The notes below the pieces were generated by a model. It saw only the letters and a program-made list of their open reading frames with translations. It made no database searches and had not been told where the DNA came from. The position numbers were made by a program, and so were the translations under genes. A stretch of DNA of 64,000 nt. Origin: Pseudomonas simiae. GTDB taxonomy: Bacteria; Pseudomonadota; Gammaproteobacteria; Pseudomonadales; Pseudomonadaceae. Where the stretch lies: NCBI RefSeq assembly GCF_900111895.1, contig NZ_FOKB01000002.1:124001-188000 (forward strand). Direction: 5' to 3'. Below are positions 8,810 to 17,781 of this stretch, in pieces (within the stretch, counting starts at the first letter, position 1; each line of letters opens with the position of its first letter).

Positions 8810-9373
8810 ATGCAGTTGGACCCCACCAGCGGTTGGTGCAAAGGCATCCGTCATTGCCCTTCGCCCAACTACAACGAGCGCCCCGCCGGCGAAATCTCAC
8901 TGCTGGTGGTGCATAACATCAGCCTGCCGCCGGCGCAGTTCGCCACCGGCAAAGTGCAGGAATTCTTCCAGAACCGTCTGGATGTCACGGAACATCCCTA
9001 CTTTGAAGGGATCGCCGACCTACGGGTGTCTGCGCATTTTCTGATTGAGCGTGATGGTGCGGTGACGCAGTTTGTGTCCTGTCTCGACCGGGCCTGGCAT
9101 GCCGGGATCTCACAGTTCGAGGGTCGGGATACCTGCAATGACTTTTCCCTGGGGGTTGAGCTCGAAGGCACGGATGACCAGCCGTTCACTGACGCCCAAT
9201 ATGCGTCGTTGACCAACCTGACCCGCCAGTTGCTGGCGGCTTACCCCGACATCACGCCTCAGCGCATTTGTGGTCACAGCGATATCGCTCCGGGTCGCAA
9301 GACCGATCCCGGCCCGGCTTTTGATTGGACGCGCTTTCGCAGCGCCCTGCAGGATGGAGGACACGCACGATGA
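8810..9373 (+). CDS. ampD: 1,6-anhydro-N-acetylmuramyl-L-alanine amidase AmpD
   Basis: AmpD removes the peptide from anhydromuropeptides in the cytoplasm during peptidoglycan recycling; its loss derepresses AmpC beta-lactamase through AmpR. The 187-residue product has the zinc ligands His35 (VVHNIS), His156 (CGHSDIAPGRKTDPG) and Asp166, all intact. There is no signal peptide, in line with the cytoplasmic AmpD rather than the periplasmic AmpDh proteins. Its stop overlaps the ampE start as ATGA. Confidence 0.97.
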   Translation: MQLDPTSGWCKGIRHCPSPNYNERPAGEISLLVVHNISLPPAQFATGKVQEFFQNRLDVTEHPYFEGIADLRVSAHFLIERDGAVTQFVSCLDRAWHAGISQFEGRDTCNDFSLGVELEGTDDQPFTDAQYASLTNLTRQLLAAYPDITPQRICGHSDIAPGRKTDPGPAFDWTRFRSALQDGGHAR

Positions 9374-10206
9374 GTTTCCTGGTGTTGGTGCTGGCCGTAT
9401 GGATCGAGAAGTTCTCGGCCCTGCGCCAGCGGTTACAGCGTGATGGTGGTTGGCTGCGTGAACTGGCCAAGCTGGAATCGAGCCCACGCATGGGCAAGCA
9501 GCCCTGGTTGATCCTGGCATTGCTGGTGTTATTACCGGTGGCCTTGCTGGCGTTGTTGCTGCTGGTGCTGGAACCGGTGGCCTACGGACTGTTAGCGCTG
9601 CCGGTGCACCTGCTGGTGGTGATCTACAGCCTGGGCCGTGGTGATCTGCTCGCCGGGCTGGGTCCCTTTCGCGACGCCTGGCGACGGGGCGACCTGCAAG
9701 CCGCCGAGCATGTCGCCGAGCGTGACCTGAATCTGAGCGCCGACAGTGGTGAACAGTTGCTCGAACGCGTCCAGGGCCATCTGTTGTGGCAGGCCTACCA
9801 GAGCTTTTTCGCGGTGATTTTCTGGTACTTCCTGTTGGGCCCGGTTGCCGCGCTGGCTTATCGCTTGCTCGCACTGGCCAGTGAATACAGCAAGAACCCT
9901 CTGGTGGCCGAGCGGGCCGGGCAACTGCGCCACGCATTTGACTGGCTGCCAGTGCGCCTGCTGGCAGCCAGTTTTGCCCTGGTGGGCAACTTCGTCGCCG
10001 TGGGCCGCGTGATGCTGCACGAACTGTTGAGCTGGGACATCAGCGCCGCCGAACTGGTGGAAAAAGTCGGCCTGGTCGCCGCTGAAATCCCGCCACCGGC
10101 GGTCGGTCCCGATGGCATCAACAGCCTGGACCGGCTCTGGGAACTGCTTTTGCGTGCGGCGGTGCTGTGGTATGCCGGGTTTGCGATCTGGACGGTGTTG
10201 CCTTAA
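9370..10206 (+). CDS. ampE: regulatory signalling membrane protein AmpE
   Basis: AmpE is an inner-membrane protein encoded with ampD; its exact role in beta-lactamase induction is unsettled. The 278-residue product begins MSFLVLVLAVWIEKFSALR and has hydrophobic segments around residues 45-100, 150-170, 205-225 and at the C-terminus. The ATGA overlap with ampD shows translational coupling. Some relatives are described as CobD/CbiB-like, which I cannot assess from sequence alone. Confidence 0.93.
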   Translation: MSFLVLVLAVWIEKFSALRQRLQRDGGWLRELAKLESSPRMGKQPWLILALLVLLPVALLALLLLVLEPVAYGLLALPVHLLVVIYSLGRGDLLAGLGPFRDAWRRGDLQAAEHVAERDLNLSADSGEQLLERVQGHLLWQAYQSFFAVIFWYFLLGPVAALAYRLLALASEYSKNPLVAERAGQLRHAFDWLPVRLLAASFALVGNFVAVGRVMLHELLSWDISAAELVEKVGLVAAEIPPPAVGPDGINSLDRLWELLLRAAVLWYAGFAIWTVLP

Positions 10207-10293
10207 CGCCCTATCTCATTAACCTTAAGTTACAAAACTCCCTTTCAAATTGAGCTATACAGATGCTGGCTAACTGCCGCCCTGCGCCTCGAT

Positions 10294-10312
10294 AAAAATA
10301 AAAGAAAGGGAG
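10294..10312 (+). promoter_or_regulatory. A-rich Hfq/Crc-like motif at the chemoreceptor ribosome site
   Basis: AAAAATAA at 10294-10301 fits the AAnAAnAA pattern bound by Hfq with Crc. It lies just before the Shine-Dalgarno GGGAG (10308-10312), which is spaced 7 bases from the GTG start at 10320. Such placement is how catabolite repression blocks translation in Pseudomonas. Match by eye only. Confidence 0.35.
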
Positions 10313-10319
10313 TTAACCT

Positions 10320-12350
10320 GTGAAGAGCTTGCTCTATCCCGCCGTCGCGCTGATGAACCGCCTGAGCTTCGGCATGAAGTTCAGCTTGATCAGCGTGTTG
10401 TTCCTGCTGCCGATGCTGGCGACCAACTATTACCTGGTGCGTGATTCGTGGCGCGAATACCAGGGCACGCGGGTGGAGCTGCAGAGCCTTGATTTGCTCG
10501 GTAGCAGCCTGGCCCTGCGCCGCGACCTGGAAACCCTCAACAACCAGGTGCAGATCAACGCCACGCTGGGCCAGTCCGGCAAGGCGGGCGATCTTGAGGG
10601 CAAGATCAGCGCCCTGGAACAAAGCGTGCTGAGCCGCCTGCAAAGCCTCAACGCCATGGCGACTGAGCCCGAGCAAATTGCCGCTTTTGACGCCAAGCGC
10701 GACGAGTTGATCGCAGCCTTCAAGGCCCAGCAACAGGAAACGTCGTTGCTGAGCAAAAGTGCTTTGATCGGCAAGTTGCTCAACAAGGCGCAGATGCTCA
10801 GCCAGATCATTGCCAGCCAAGCCGGTTTGAGCCGCGACCCCCAGAGCGACCTGCGCCAACTCAGTGAGCTGATCACCAGCGTGACCCCACTCGTCACCCA
10901 GACCCTGGGTGAAGGTCGAGCAATGGGCGCGTATTCCCTGGGGCAGGGTTTTCTCAACTCGTCGTCCAGCACACGGTTTGACGAGCTGTTGCAGCAATTG
11001 GAAAAAATCCAGGCCGAATATGGCCTGAAGTTGCAAGATGCCTTGGGCTCCAGCAAAGCCGCCCATGCGGCTCTCGACGGCCTGGCCAAGTCCAGCAACG
11101 CCAGCCTCAAGCAAGGCAGCGAGTTGTTTGAAGAACAGGTGGTGATGGCCGAAACCCTCGACGCGCCCTGGCAGGATTTCTACGACGGCGTCAGCCGATT
11201 GATGGCCCAGACGTACCAGTTGGATGACGCCACCCTGACGTTCCTCGGGCAGCAATTGGAGCAACGCCTGGCACAGAACCGTACGCATATGGTGGTGCTG
11301 GTCTCGGCCCTCAGCGCGGTGTTCCTGCTGATTTTCTACTTGTATGCAGGCTTCTACGCCTCCACGCGCACCACCTTGCGGCGCTTGGGCACGATGATGG
11401 ATAAGGTCGCGGCCGGCGACATGACCGTCACCTTTGTCGCGCAAAGCCGCGATGAGCTGGGTGACCTCGGCCAGGTGTTCAATGGCACCGTGGCGAAGAT
11501 CCATGACTTGATCGAGCGCGTCGGGCACACCGTCAGTCAGGTCGAGCTGCAGGCCGGGCAGGTGGAGACGGTCTCGGCCCAGAGCAACCAGGCCGTTTCC
11601 GGGCAGCGTATGCAGATCGAACAGGTGGCGACGGCCATGAACCAGATGTCGTCCACTGCCCAGGAAGTCGCGCGCAGTGCGGCGGCGGCGGTCAGCAGTG
11701 CCCACAGCGTCAACGACGAAACCGTCAGCGGCCGCAGCCTGGTGCAATCCCAGCAGGGCAGCATTGCGCGACTGGCGACGGAGATCGATCAGTCGGTGCA
11801 GGTAATCAACCAACTGGCCACCGACAGCCAGTCCATCAGCAGCGTGTTGGAAGTGATCAAAAGCATCGCCGAACAAACCAACTTGCTGGCGCTCAACGCG
11901 GCCATCGAAGCCGCACGCGCCGGCGAGCAAGGGCGTGGGTTTGCGGTGGTGGCCGATGAGGTGCGGACCCTGGCGCGCCGTACCCAGCACTCCACCGAGG
12001 AGATCGAGCAGATGATCAGCCGCTTGCAAAGCGGCGTGGCGGCGGCCGTGAAAGCCATGGGCAGCAGTCATGATATGGCCAGTGGCACCGTGGGGCAGTC
12101 GGAAAGGGTTCAGCAAGCCCTGGAAAATATCCTCGGCGCCGTCGGGATGATCGTCGATCAAAACCAGCAGATCGCCGCCGCTGTGGAGCAACAAACCGCC
12201 GTCGCCCACGATATTGACCAGAACATCGTTGAAATCAATCGGGCTGGTGAGCATGCCGCCGAGGGCGCGTATCAGACCGAAGCGGCGAGTCGACAGCTGT
12301 CGCTGCAGGTGATTGAGTTGAAACAATTGATCGGCGCGTTTCGGGTATGA
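10320..12350 (+). CDS. methyl-accepting chemotaxis protein
   Basis: This is a 676-residue transmembrane chemoreceptor. A membrane segment near residues 20-40 is followed by a periplasmic sensor of about 285 helical residues, a second segment near 325-347, a HAMP linker and the cytoplasmic signalling domain with the hairpin tip [39 protein letters not shown]. The start is GTG 10320 behind GGGAG. The ligand is unknown and I see no C-terminal pentapeptide for CheR/CheB tethering. P. aeruginosa has a chemoreceptor in the same place after ampE. Confidence 0.93.
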   Translation: MKSLLYPAVALMNRLSFGMKFSLISVLFLLPMLATNYYLVRDSWREYQGTRVELQSLDLLGSSLALRRDLETLNNQVQINATLGQSGKAGDLEGKISALEQSVLSRLQSLNAMATEPEQIAAFDAKRDELIAAFKAQQQETSLLSKSALIGKLLNKAQMLSQIIASQAGLSRDPQSDLRQLSELITSVTPLVTQTLGEGRAMGAYSLGQGFLNSSSSTRFDELLQQLEKIQAEYGLKLQDALGSSKAAHAALDGLAKSSNASLKQGSELFEEQVVMAETLDAPWQDFYDGVSRLMAQTYQLDDATLTFLGQQLEQRLAQNRTHMVVLVSALSAVFLLIFYLYAGFYASTRTTLRRLGTMMDKVAAGDMTVTFVAQSRDELGDLGQVFNGTVAKIHDLIERVGHTVSQVELQAGQVETVSAQSNQAVSGQRMQIEQVATAMNQMSSTAQEVARSAAAAVSSAHSVNDETVSGRSLVQSQQGSIARLATEIDQSVQVINQLATDSQSISSVLEVIKSIAEQTNLLALNAAIEAARAGEQGRGFAVVADEVRTLARRTQHSTEEIEQMISRLQSGVAAAVKAMGSSHDMASGTVGQSERVQQALENILGAVGMIVDQNQQIAAAVEQQTAVAHDIDQNIVEINRAGEHAAEGAYQTEAASRQLSLQVIELKQLIGAFRV

Positions 12351-12431
12351 GAATTGAATGTAGGATTTATCGTTTCATGGTGTGGCGCTTGTCCTGATTT
12401 TGCTGCGTCTCTTTTCTGAAGCCGTGAATGG

Positions 12432-12447
12432 GTGAAACTTGTTTCAC
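12432..12447. promoter_or_regulatory. PsrA-box-like palindrome
   Basis: GTGAAAC-TT-GTTTCAC is a perfect 7-2-7 palindrome. Its core GAAAC-N2-GTTTC fits the reported PsrA consensus (G/C)AAAC-N2-4-GTTT(G/C). It ends 29 bases before the ATG of the zinc-ribbon membrane protein gene, so it could be an operator of that gene. The protein that binds it is unproven. Confidence 0.45.
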
Positions 12448-12476
12448 TCGATTTCAAGTCCGGGGGAGGCACAGCG

Positions 12477-12908
12477 ATGACCGCTGCGATCGGCATCAAA
12501 GGGCACTGCGCCCATTGTGATATCACCTTTAATCTCAAGCCTTGGCAACTCAACGCCATCGCCATCGAAGAACCGTTCGATTGCCCTTACTGCCAATGGA
12601 TCTTGCAACTGAACTGCCCTCGACAGTTGCGCCAGTTCAGGTCCCTGGACCAGTGGGCGCTGGTGCGCCCGAGCATGGTGGTGTTGACCTGCATGGTGCT
12701 GATCGTGGCGTTGGTGGCGGAGTGGGTGGGGCTGATCAGTGTGATCGGCCAATTCAACATCTCGTTGGTGGTCTTACTGGTGCATTTGCTGGTGTTGCGA
12801 TACGTCCGTCACCGCCAGCGCCTGATCTTGAATCTGCAACGGGTAACGCCCGCGCTACCAGTTGAACAGCTCGCACGCATTGCGTGTGCTCGCCTCAGCC
12901 AGCAATAG
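12477..12908 (+). CDS. small membrane protein with N-terminal CxxC pairs
   Basis: The 143-residue product has two cysteine pairs, CAHC and CPYC, about 30 residues apart at the N-terminus, resembling a zinc ribbon. Two adjacent membrane segments follow (VVLTCMVLIVALVAEWVGLI and LVVLLVHLLVLRYV), then a basic tail. ATG 12477 follows GGGGGAGG with 7-base spacing, so an earlier in-frame GTG is rejected. The last 54 bases overlap the 3' end of the convergent TatD-family gene. I do not recognise the family and assign no function. Confidence 0.75.
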   Translation: MTAAIGIKGHCAHCDITFNLKPWQLNAIAIEEPFDCPYCQWILQLNCPRQLRQFRSLDQWALVRPSMVVLTCMVLIVALVAEWVGLISVIGQFNISLVVLLVHLLVLRYVRHRQRLILNLQRVTPALPVEQLARIACARLSQQ

Positions 12909-13631
12909 AGGGCTGATGCCCATGCGCTCGGCAAGCTCAGTGCAGATAGCCGGCAGGTGTTCGGGGCTGTTGCGCTGGCCGGGATACATGGCGGGCGCCA
13001 TATCCGGTGAGTCGGTTTCCAGTACCACGGCGTCCAACGGCAGGTGGGCCAGCACCTTGTGCATGCGCAGGGCCTGAGGCCAAGTGGCGGCGCCCCCCAG
13101 CCCGAGTTTGAAGCCGAGCTTGATGTATTCGCGGGCTTCTTCGCGGCTACCGGCAAACGCATGGATGATGCCGCCACGGGGCAGGCGAATGCGCTTGAGG
13201 GTAGCGATGACGTCCGCGTGGCTGCGACGGACATGCAGCAGCGCCGGCAGCTGGAAGTCCACGGCCAGTTTCAGTTGGGCCTCAAACAGGCTTTGCTGGC
13301 GTTCGCGGTCCAACTGTTCGAGGAAGTAATCCAGCCCGATTTCGCCTACCGCACACAGTTGCCGGTGACCGTGCAGGCGAGTCAGCCAGTCGCCGAGCTC
13401 CGTCAGGTCGGCGGGGCGATGGTCATCGAGGTAGACCGGGTGCAGGCCAAACGCAGCGAACAAGCCTTCGTCCGTTTGCACCAGATCCCACAGCCGCTGC
13501 CAATTCTGCTGATACACCCCCAGCACCACCATGCGTCGCACGCCCAGCGCTCGGCTGTGAGCGAGGACTTCCCGGCGATCGCTGTCGAAATCCGGGAAGT
13601 CCAAATGGGTGTGGGTGTCGATCAGCTCCAC
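12855..13631 (-). CDS. TatD family metal-dependent hydrolase
   Basis: This 258-residue TIM-barrel hydrolase starts ELIDTHTHLDFPDFD, giving the metal-binding HxH of TatD enzymes, and carries VGEIGLDYF, LLHVRRSHAD, IHAFAGSREEA and LETDSPDMAP, which supply the remaining Glu, His and Asp ligands. Relatives (TatD, YcfH, YjjV) are 3'-5' exonucleases or deoxyribonucleases. GTG 13631, with GAGG 7 bases upstream inside fruR, is preferred over a TTG at 13637. It overlaps the fruR 3' end and is probably co-transcribed with it. I cannot tell which TatD paralogue it is. Confidence 0.9.
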   Translation of the reverse strand: MELIDTHTHLDFPDFDSDRREVLAHSRALGVRRMVVLGVYQQNWQRLWDLVQTDEGLFAAFGLHPVYLDDHRPADLTELGDWLTRLHGHRQLCAVGEIGLDYFLEQLDRERQQSLFEAQLKLAVDFQLPALLHVRRSHADVIATLKRIRLPRGGIIHAFAGSREEAREYIKLGFKLGLGGAATWPQALRMHKVLAHLPLDAVVLETDSPDMAPAMYPGQRNSPEHLPAICTELAERMGISPLLLAEASTRNACELFNW

Positions 13632-13633
13632 GC

Positions 13634-14629
13634 TCAAGCCTCGCGAATACGCTGCTTGAACGTCCGGCCGATGGCATGCACGCCGGGTTGGTACTGCTCG
13701 TCTTCGACCGCGACCAGGGCCAGGCGCAGCGCGGTCTCGGCGATCAGTTGATGTTGCTGGGCCATGGCGTTGACCGGCAGCGGCAGGAAATCCAGCAACT
13801 GTGTATCACCAAAGGTGCCCAGGCGCAGCGGCCGCGATTTGAGTGGGAAGTCATGCAGCGCGTCGAACACGCCCTGCAGCAGCACGTAGGACGTGGTCAC
13901 CAGTGCGTCAGGCAAGTGCCCCAGTTGCTGCAGAAGTTGCTCCATCAACTGTCGGCCACAGTCGCGGCTGAAGGCTTCGCCGTGTTCGACGATCACCTCG
14001 CCGGTGAACCCTTCCAGCGCTTCACGGAAACCGGCGGCACGCTCCTGGCTGATGCTCAGCTCGGGCCGCGCGCCGATCAGCACGATCTGCTTGGGCAGGG
14101 GCTGCAACAGGCTGCTGGTCAATTGCAGGCACGCTTGGCGGTCGTCGCTGACCACCGAGCAGAATTGATCTGCGCCCATCACCCGGTCGATGGCAATCAC
14201 CGGCAAACCCTTGGCCTGCAGCTCGCGGTAACTGTCATCGCTGGCCGGCAGGCAACTGGCGACAAACAGCGCGTCACACCGCCGGGCGCGGAACAGTTGC
14301 AGCAATTGACGCTCGCTGTCGGCATCGTCGTCGGAACTGGCGATCAGCAGTTGATAGCCGCGCGCCCGGGCACCTTGCTCCAAAAGCTTGGCGATGCGTG
14401 CGTAACTGGGGTTTTCCAGGTCGGGCAGGATAAAGCCCAAGGTGCGCGTGTGCCGACTGCGCAGCCCGGCGGCCTGAGGGTTGGGGGTAAAACCATGGGC
14501 TTCGACCACAGCACGCACCCGTTCGACGGTGGCGTTGCTGATGCGTTGCTGTTCGGCCTTGCCGTTGATGACGTAGCTGGCGGTGGTTACGGACACACCG
14601 GCAAGACGGGCGATATCACTGAGTTTCAA
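13634..14629 (-). CDS. fruR: fructose operon repressor FruR (Cra), LacI family
   Basis: Cra is a LacI-type regulator; the Pseudomonas protein represses the fructose PTS operon and responds to fructose-1-phosphate. The 331-residue product begins KLSDIARLAGVSVTTASYVINGKAEQQRIS, a LacI helix-turn-helix and hinge, followed by a periplasmic-binding-like effector domain. TTG 14629 is preceded by AAGGAA with 7-base spacing and matches the N-terminus I recall for P. putida Cra; the frame stays open to 14716 without a better site. An exact operator lies in the divergent gap to fruB. Confidence 0.93.
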   Translation of the reverse strand: MKLSDIARLAGVSVTTASYVINGKAEQQRISNATVERVRAVVEAHGFTPNPQAAGLRSRHTRTLGFILPDLENPSYARIAKLLEQGARARGYQLLIASSDDDADSERQLLQLFRARRCDALFVASCLPASDDSYRELQAKGLPVIAIDRVMGADQFCSVVSDDRQACLQLTSSLLQPLPKQIVLIGARPELSISQERAAGFREALEGFTGEVIVEHGEAFSRDCGRQLMEQLLQQLGHLPDALVTTSYVLLQGVFDALHDFPLKSRPLRLGTFGDTQLLDFLPLPVNAMAQQHQLIAETALRLALVAVEDEQYQPGVHAIGRTFKQRIREA

Positions 14630-14774
14630 ACCGGGATTTCCTTGTTTTCTGGAGCGGGCCCCGACATTTTCTCCAATCGTAACCGATTCCTGTACACGAC
14701 CAATGTCCTGGCTCAAGCGCCGAGTGGTTCTTCAAGGATGCGCAATTAACGCGTAGTCTTCCATAAGATCTAGA

Positions 14775-14786
14775 TTAAACGTTTCA
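14775..14786. promoter_or_regulatory. Cra (FruR) operator of the fru operon
   Basis: TTAAACGTTTCA is identical to the operator described for Cra at the P. putida fruB promoter. It sits 137 bases before the fruB start and about 145 bases from the fruR start, so it can control fruBKA and possibly fruR itself. A possible -35 (TTGACT, 14832-14837) lies downstream of it. Confidence 0.88.
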
Positions 14787-14890
14787 GCCAGCGTATTTTT
14801 ACGACGTTCGCGACTGAGTGGCTACTGCCAATTGACTACTCAGTCAGTTAATCATGAACACCCTTTACACTGTTTGTTTAAAACAATACC

Positions 14891-14908
14891 TAGTGCGCCA
14901 CCGCACTA
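14891..14908 (+). promoter_or_regulatory. hairpin immediately before the fruB ribosome-binding site
   Basis: TAGTGCG (14891-14897) and CGCACTA (14902-14908) form a perfect 7-bp stem with a 4-base loop, ending 4 bases before the AGGAG of fruB (ATG 14923). It may stabilise the transcript or tune translation. Confidence 0.5.
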
Positions 14909-14922
14909 ACTAGGAGAACGGC

Positions 14923-17781
14923 ATGCTTGAGCTCACTGTAGAGCAGATTTCCATGGGCCAGGTGGCCGTGGACAAATCTGCTGCCTTGCACCTGCTCGCT
15001 GAAAAACTGGTGGCCGACGGCCTGGTCGCCGAGGGATACCTCAGCGGTTTGCAAGCCCGTGAAGCCCAAGGCTCGACCTTCCTCGGTCAAGGCATTGCCA
15101 TTCCCCACGGCACTCCCGAAACGCGCGATCAGGTGTTCTCCACCGGTGTGCGCCTGCTGCAGTTTCCCGAAGGGGTGGACTGGGGGGACGGCCAGATCGT
15201 GTACCTGGCCATCGGCATTGCCGCCAAATCCGACGAACACCTGCGCCTGTTGCAACTGCTCACCCGCGCCCTCGGTGAAACCGACCTGGGCCAGGCTCTG
15301 CGCCGTGCCGGTAGCGCCGAAGCGCTGTTGAAACTGCTGCAGGGTGCGCCGCAGGAACTGGCGCTGGATGCGCAGATGATCGGCCTGGGCGTGTCCGCTG
15401 ACGACTTCGAAGAGCTGGTATGGCGCGGTGCACGGCTGTTGCGTCAGGCCGATTGTGTGAGCAATGGTTTCGCTGCCGTGTTGCAGCAGGTCGATGCGCT
15501 GCCCCTGGGCGATGGCCTGTGGTGGTTGCACAGCGAGCAGACCGTCAAGCGCCCGGGCCTGGCGTTTGTCACCCCGGACAAACCTATGCGCTACCTCGGC
15601 CAGCCGCTCAATGGCCTGTTCTGCCTGGCCAGCCTGGGGGAAGCCCACCAGACGCTGCTCGAACGCTTATGCGCCTTGCTGATAGAAGGTCGCGGCCAGG
15701 AACTCGGCCGCGCCACCAGCAGCCGCGCCGTGCTTGAAGTGCTCGGTGGAGAATTGCCACCAGACTGGCCTGCTGCGCGCATTACCCTGGCCAACGCCCA
15801 CGGCCTGCACGCGCGCCCGGCGAAGATCCTTGCGCAGTTGGCGAAAAGTTTTGACGGCGATCTCCGTGTGCGCATCGTCGATGGCCCGGTGGGCGCCGTG
15901 TCGGTGAAAAGCCTGAGTAAATTGCTGAGCCTCGGCGCGCGTCGCGGCCAGGTGCTGGAATTTATCGCCGAACCGAGCATTGCTGGCGACGCGCTGCCCG
16001 CACTGCTGGCAGCGGTGGAAGAAGGCCTGGGTGAAGACGTCGAGCCGCTGCCGACCGTGAGCGTCCAGCCTGAAGTCCTCGATATCGAGCCGGAGCTCAG
16101 CGCACCCTTGGCCGGTAGCCAGGTTCAGGCCATCGCCGCTGCGCCGGGCATCGCTATCGGCCCTGCGCACATTCAGGTTCTGCAAGTCTTCGATTACCCA
16201 CTGCGCGGCGAATCTTGCGCCATCGAGCGCGAGCGCCTGCACAGCGCCCTGGCCGATGTGCGCCGTGATATCCAGGGGCTGATCGAACGCAGCCAGTCCA
16301 AGGCGATCCGCGAGATTTTCGTCACCCACCAGGAAATGCTCGACGACCCTGAACTCACCGACGAAGTCGACACGCGCCTCAAGCAAGGCGAAAGCGCTGA
16401 GGCGGCATGGATGAGTGTGATCGAAGCGGCGGCCAAACAGCAGGAGTCGTTGCAGGATGCCTTGCTCGCCGAGCGTGCCGCCGACCTGCGTGACATTGGC
16501 CGTCGTGTGCTGGCGCAACTGTGTGGCGTCGAAACCGCCCAGGAACCGAGTGAGCCTTACATTCTGGTGATGGACGAAGTCGGTCCGTCTGATGTGGCCC
16601 GGCTTGATCCGGCGCGCGTCGCTGGCATCCTCACCGCCCGCGGCGGCGCGACGGCCCACAGTGCCATTGTCGCCCGCGCCCTCGGTATTCCCGCGCTGGT
16701 GGGCGCCGGTCCGGCGGTGTTGCTGTTGGCCGCCGGTACGCCGTTGTTGCTGGATGGCCAGCGCGGGCGCCTGCATGTGGATGCCGACGCCGCTACCCTG
16801 CAACGCGCCACGGTCGAGCGCGACACCCGCGAACAACGCCTGCAAGCGGCCTCGGCACAACGCCACGAACCCGCGTTGACCCGTGACGGTCATGCCGTGG
16901 AAGTGTTCGCCAACATCGGCGAAAGCGCTGGCGTCGCCAGCGCGGTGGAGCAGGGCGCCGAAGGCATCGGCTTGCTGCGCACCGAACTGATCTTCATGGC
17001 CCATCCGCAAGCGCCGGACGAGGCTACCCAGGAAGCCGAATACCGCCGCGTCCTCGATGGTCTCGCCGGTTGTCCGCTGGTCGTGCGCACCCTCGATGTG
17101 GGCGGCGACAAACCGCTGCCTTATTGGCCGATCGCCGAAGAGGAAAACCCCTTCCTCGGCGTGCGCGGCATTCGTCTCACCTTGCAACGCCCGCAGATCA
17201 TGGAAGCCCAACTGAGGGCGCTGCTGCGCTCGGCGGACAACCGTCCGCTGCGCATCATGTTCCCCATGGTCGGCAGCGTCGATGAGTGGCGCGCCGCCCG
17301 TGACATGACCGAGCGCCTGCGTCTGGAAATCCCGGTGGCGGACCTGCAACTGGGCATCATGATCGAAGTGCCGTCGGCCGCGTTGCTCGCGCCGGTATTG
17401 GCCAAGGAAGTGGACTTCTTCAGTGTCGGCACCAACGATCTGACCCAGTACACCCTGGCCATCGACCGTGGCCACCCGACCCTGTCCGCTCAGGCCGATG
17501 GCCTGCACCCGGCAGTGTTGCAACTGATCGACATCACCGTGCGTGCAGCCCATGCCCATGGCAAATGGGTTGGCGTGTGCGGCGAGCTGGCGGCGGACCC
17601 GTTGGCAGTGCCGGTATTGGTCGGCCTGGGGGTGGATGAGTTGAGCGTGTCCGCCCGCAGCATTCCCGAAGTGAAGGCGCGCGTGCGCGAATTCAGTCTG
17701 AGCGAGGCCCAGGGCCTGGCGCAAAAAGCACTGGCGGTGGGCTCACCTGCCGAAGTGCGAGCCCTAGTGGAGGCCGTATAG
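14923..17781 (+). CDS. fruB: PTS fructose multiphosphoryl transfer protein FruB (EIIA-HPr-EI)
   Basis: FruB carries the whole soluble phosphorelay from PEP to the fructose permease in one 952-residue chain. The EIIA-fru domain covers about residues 1-145 with His62 (AIPHGTPE). HPr covers about 285-370 with His296 (HGLHARPAK). Enzyme I follows, with the phospho-histidine His579 (GGATAHSAIVARALGIP) and PEP-binding motifs LLRTELIFM, MFPMVGS and FSVGTNDLTQYTLAIDR. ATG 14923 follows AGGAG. It is the first gene of fruBKA, next to divergent fruR and downstream of a Cra site. Pseudomonas normally uses this PTS for fructose only. Confidence 0.97.
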   Translation: MLELTVEQISMGQVAVDKSAALHLLAEKLVADGLVAEGYLSGLQAREAQGSTFLGQGIAIPHGTPETRDQVFSTGVRLLQFPEGVDWGDGQIVYLAIGIAAKSDEHLRLLQLLTRALGETDLGQALRRAGSAEALLKLLQGAPQELALDAQMIGLGVSADDFEELVWRGARLLRQADCVSNGFAAVLQQVDALPLGDGLWWLHSEQTVKRPGLAFVTPDKPMRYLGQPLNGLFCLASLGEAHQTLLERLCALLIEGRGQELGRATSSRAVLEVLGGELPPDWPAARITLANAHGLHARPAKILAQLAKSFDGDLRVRIVDGPVGAVSVKSLSKLLSLGARRGQVLEFIAEPSIAGDALPALLAAVEEGLGEDVEPLPTVSVQPEVLDIEPELSAPLAGSQVQAIAAAPGIAIGPAHIQVLQVFDYPLRGESCAIERERLHSALADVRRDIQGLIERSQSKAIREIFVTHQEMLDDPELTDEVDTRLKQGESAEAAWMSVIEAAAKQQESLQDALLAERAADLRDIGRRVLAQLCGVETAQEPSEPYILVMDEVGPSDVARLDPARVAGILTARGGATAHSAIVARALGIPALVGAGPAVLLLAAGTPLLLDGQRGRLHVDADAATLQRATVERDTREQRLQAASAQRHEPALTRDGHAVEVFANIGESAGVASAVEQGAEGIGLLRTELIFMAHPQAPDEATQEAEYRRVLDGLAGCPLVVRTLDVGGDKPLPYWPIAEEENPFLGVRGIRLTLQRPQIMEAQLRALLRSADNRPLRIMFPMVGSVDEWRAARDMTERLRLEIPVADLQLGIMIEVPSAALLAPVLAKEVDFFSVGTNDLTQYTLAIDRGHPTLSAQADGLHPAVLQLIDITVRAAHAHGKWVGVCGELAADPLAVPVLVGLGVDELSVSARSIPEVKARVREFSLSEAQGLAQKALAVGSPAEVRALVEAV

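Noticed and set aside
10245..12326. 693-codon open frame opposite the chemoreceptor
   Set aside because: It is an antisense shadow: the chemoreceptor domain on the plus strand is unmistakable and the antisense product is low-complexity.
14630..14716. Longer FruR starting at 14716
   Set aside because: LacI-type regulators begin within a few residues of the helix-turn-helix, and TTG 14629 has AAGGAA at good spacing. The 29 extra residues have no family resemblance.
15667..17724. 685-codon open frame opposite fruB
   Set aside because: It is a shadow frame of the conserved HPr and Enzyme I domains.
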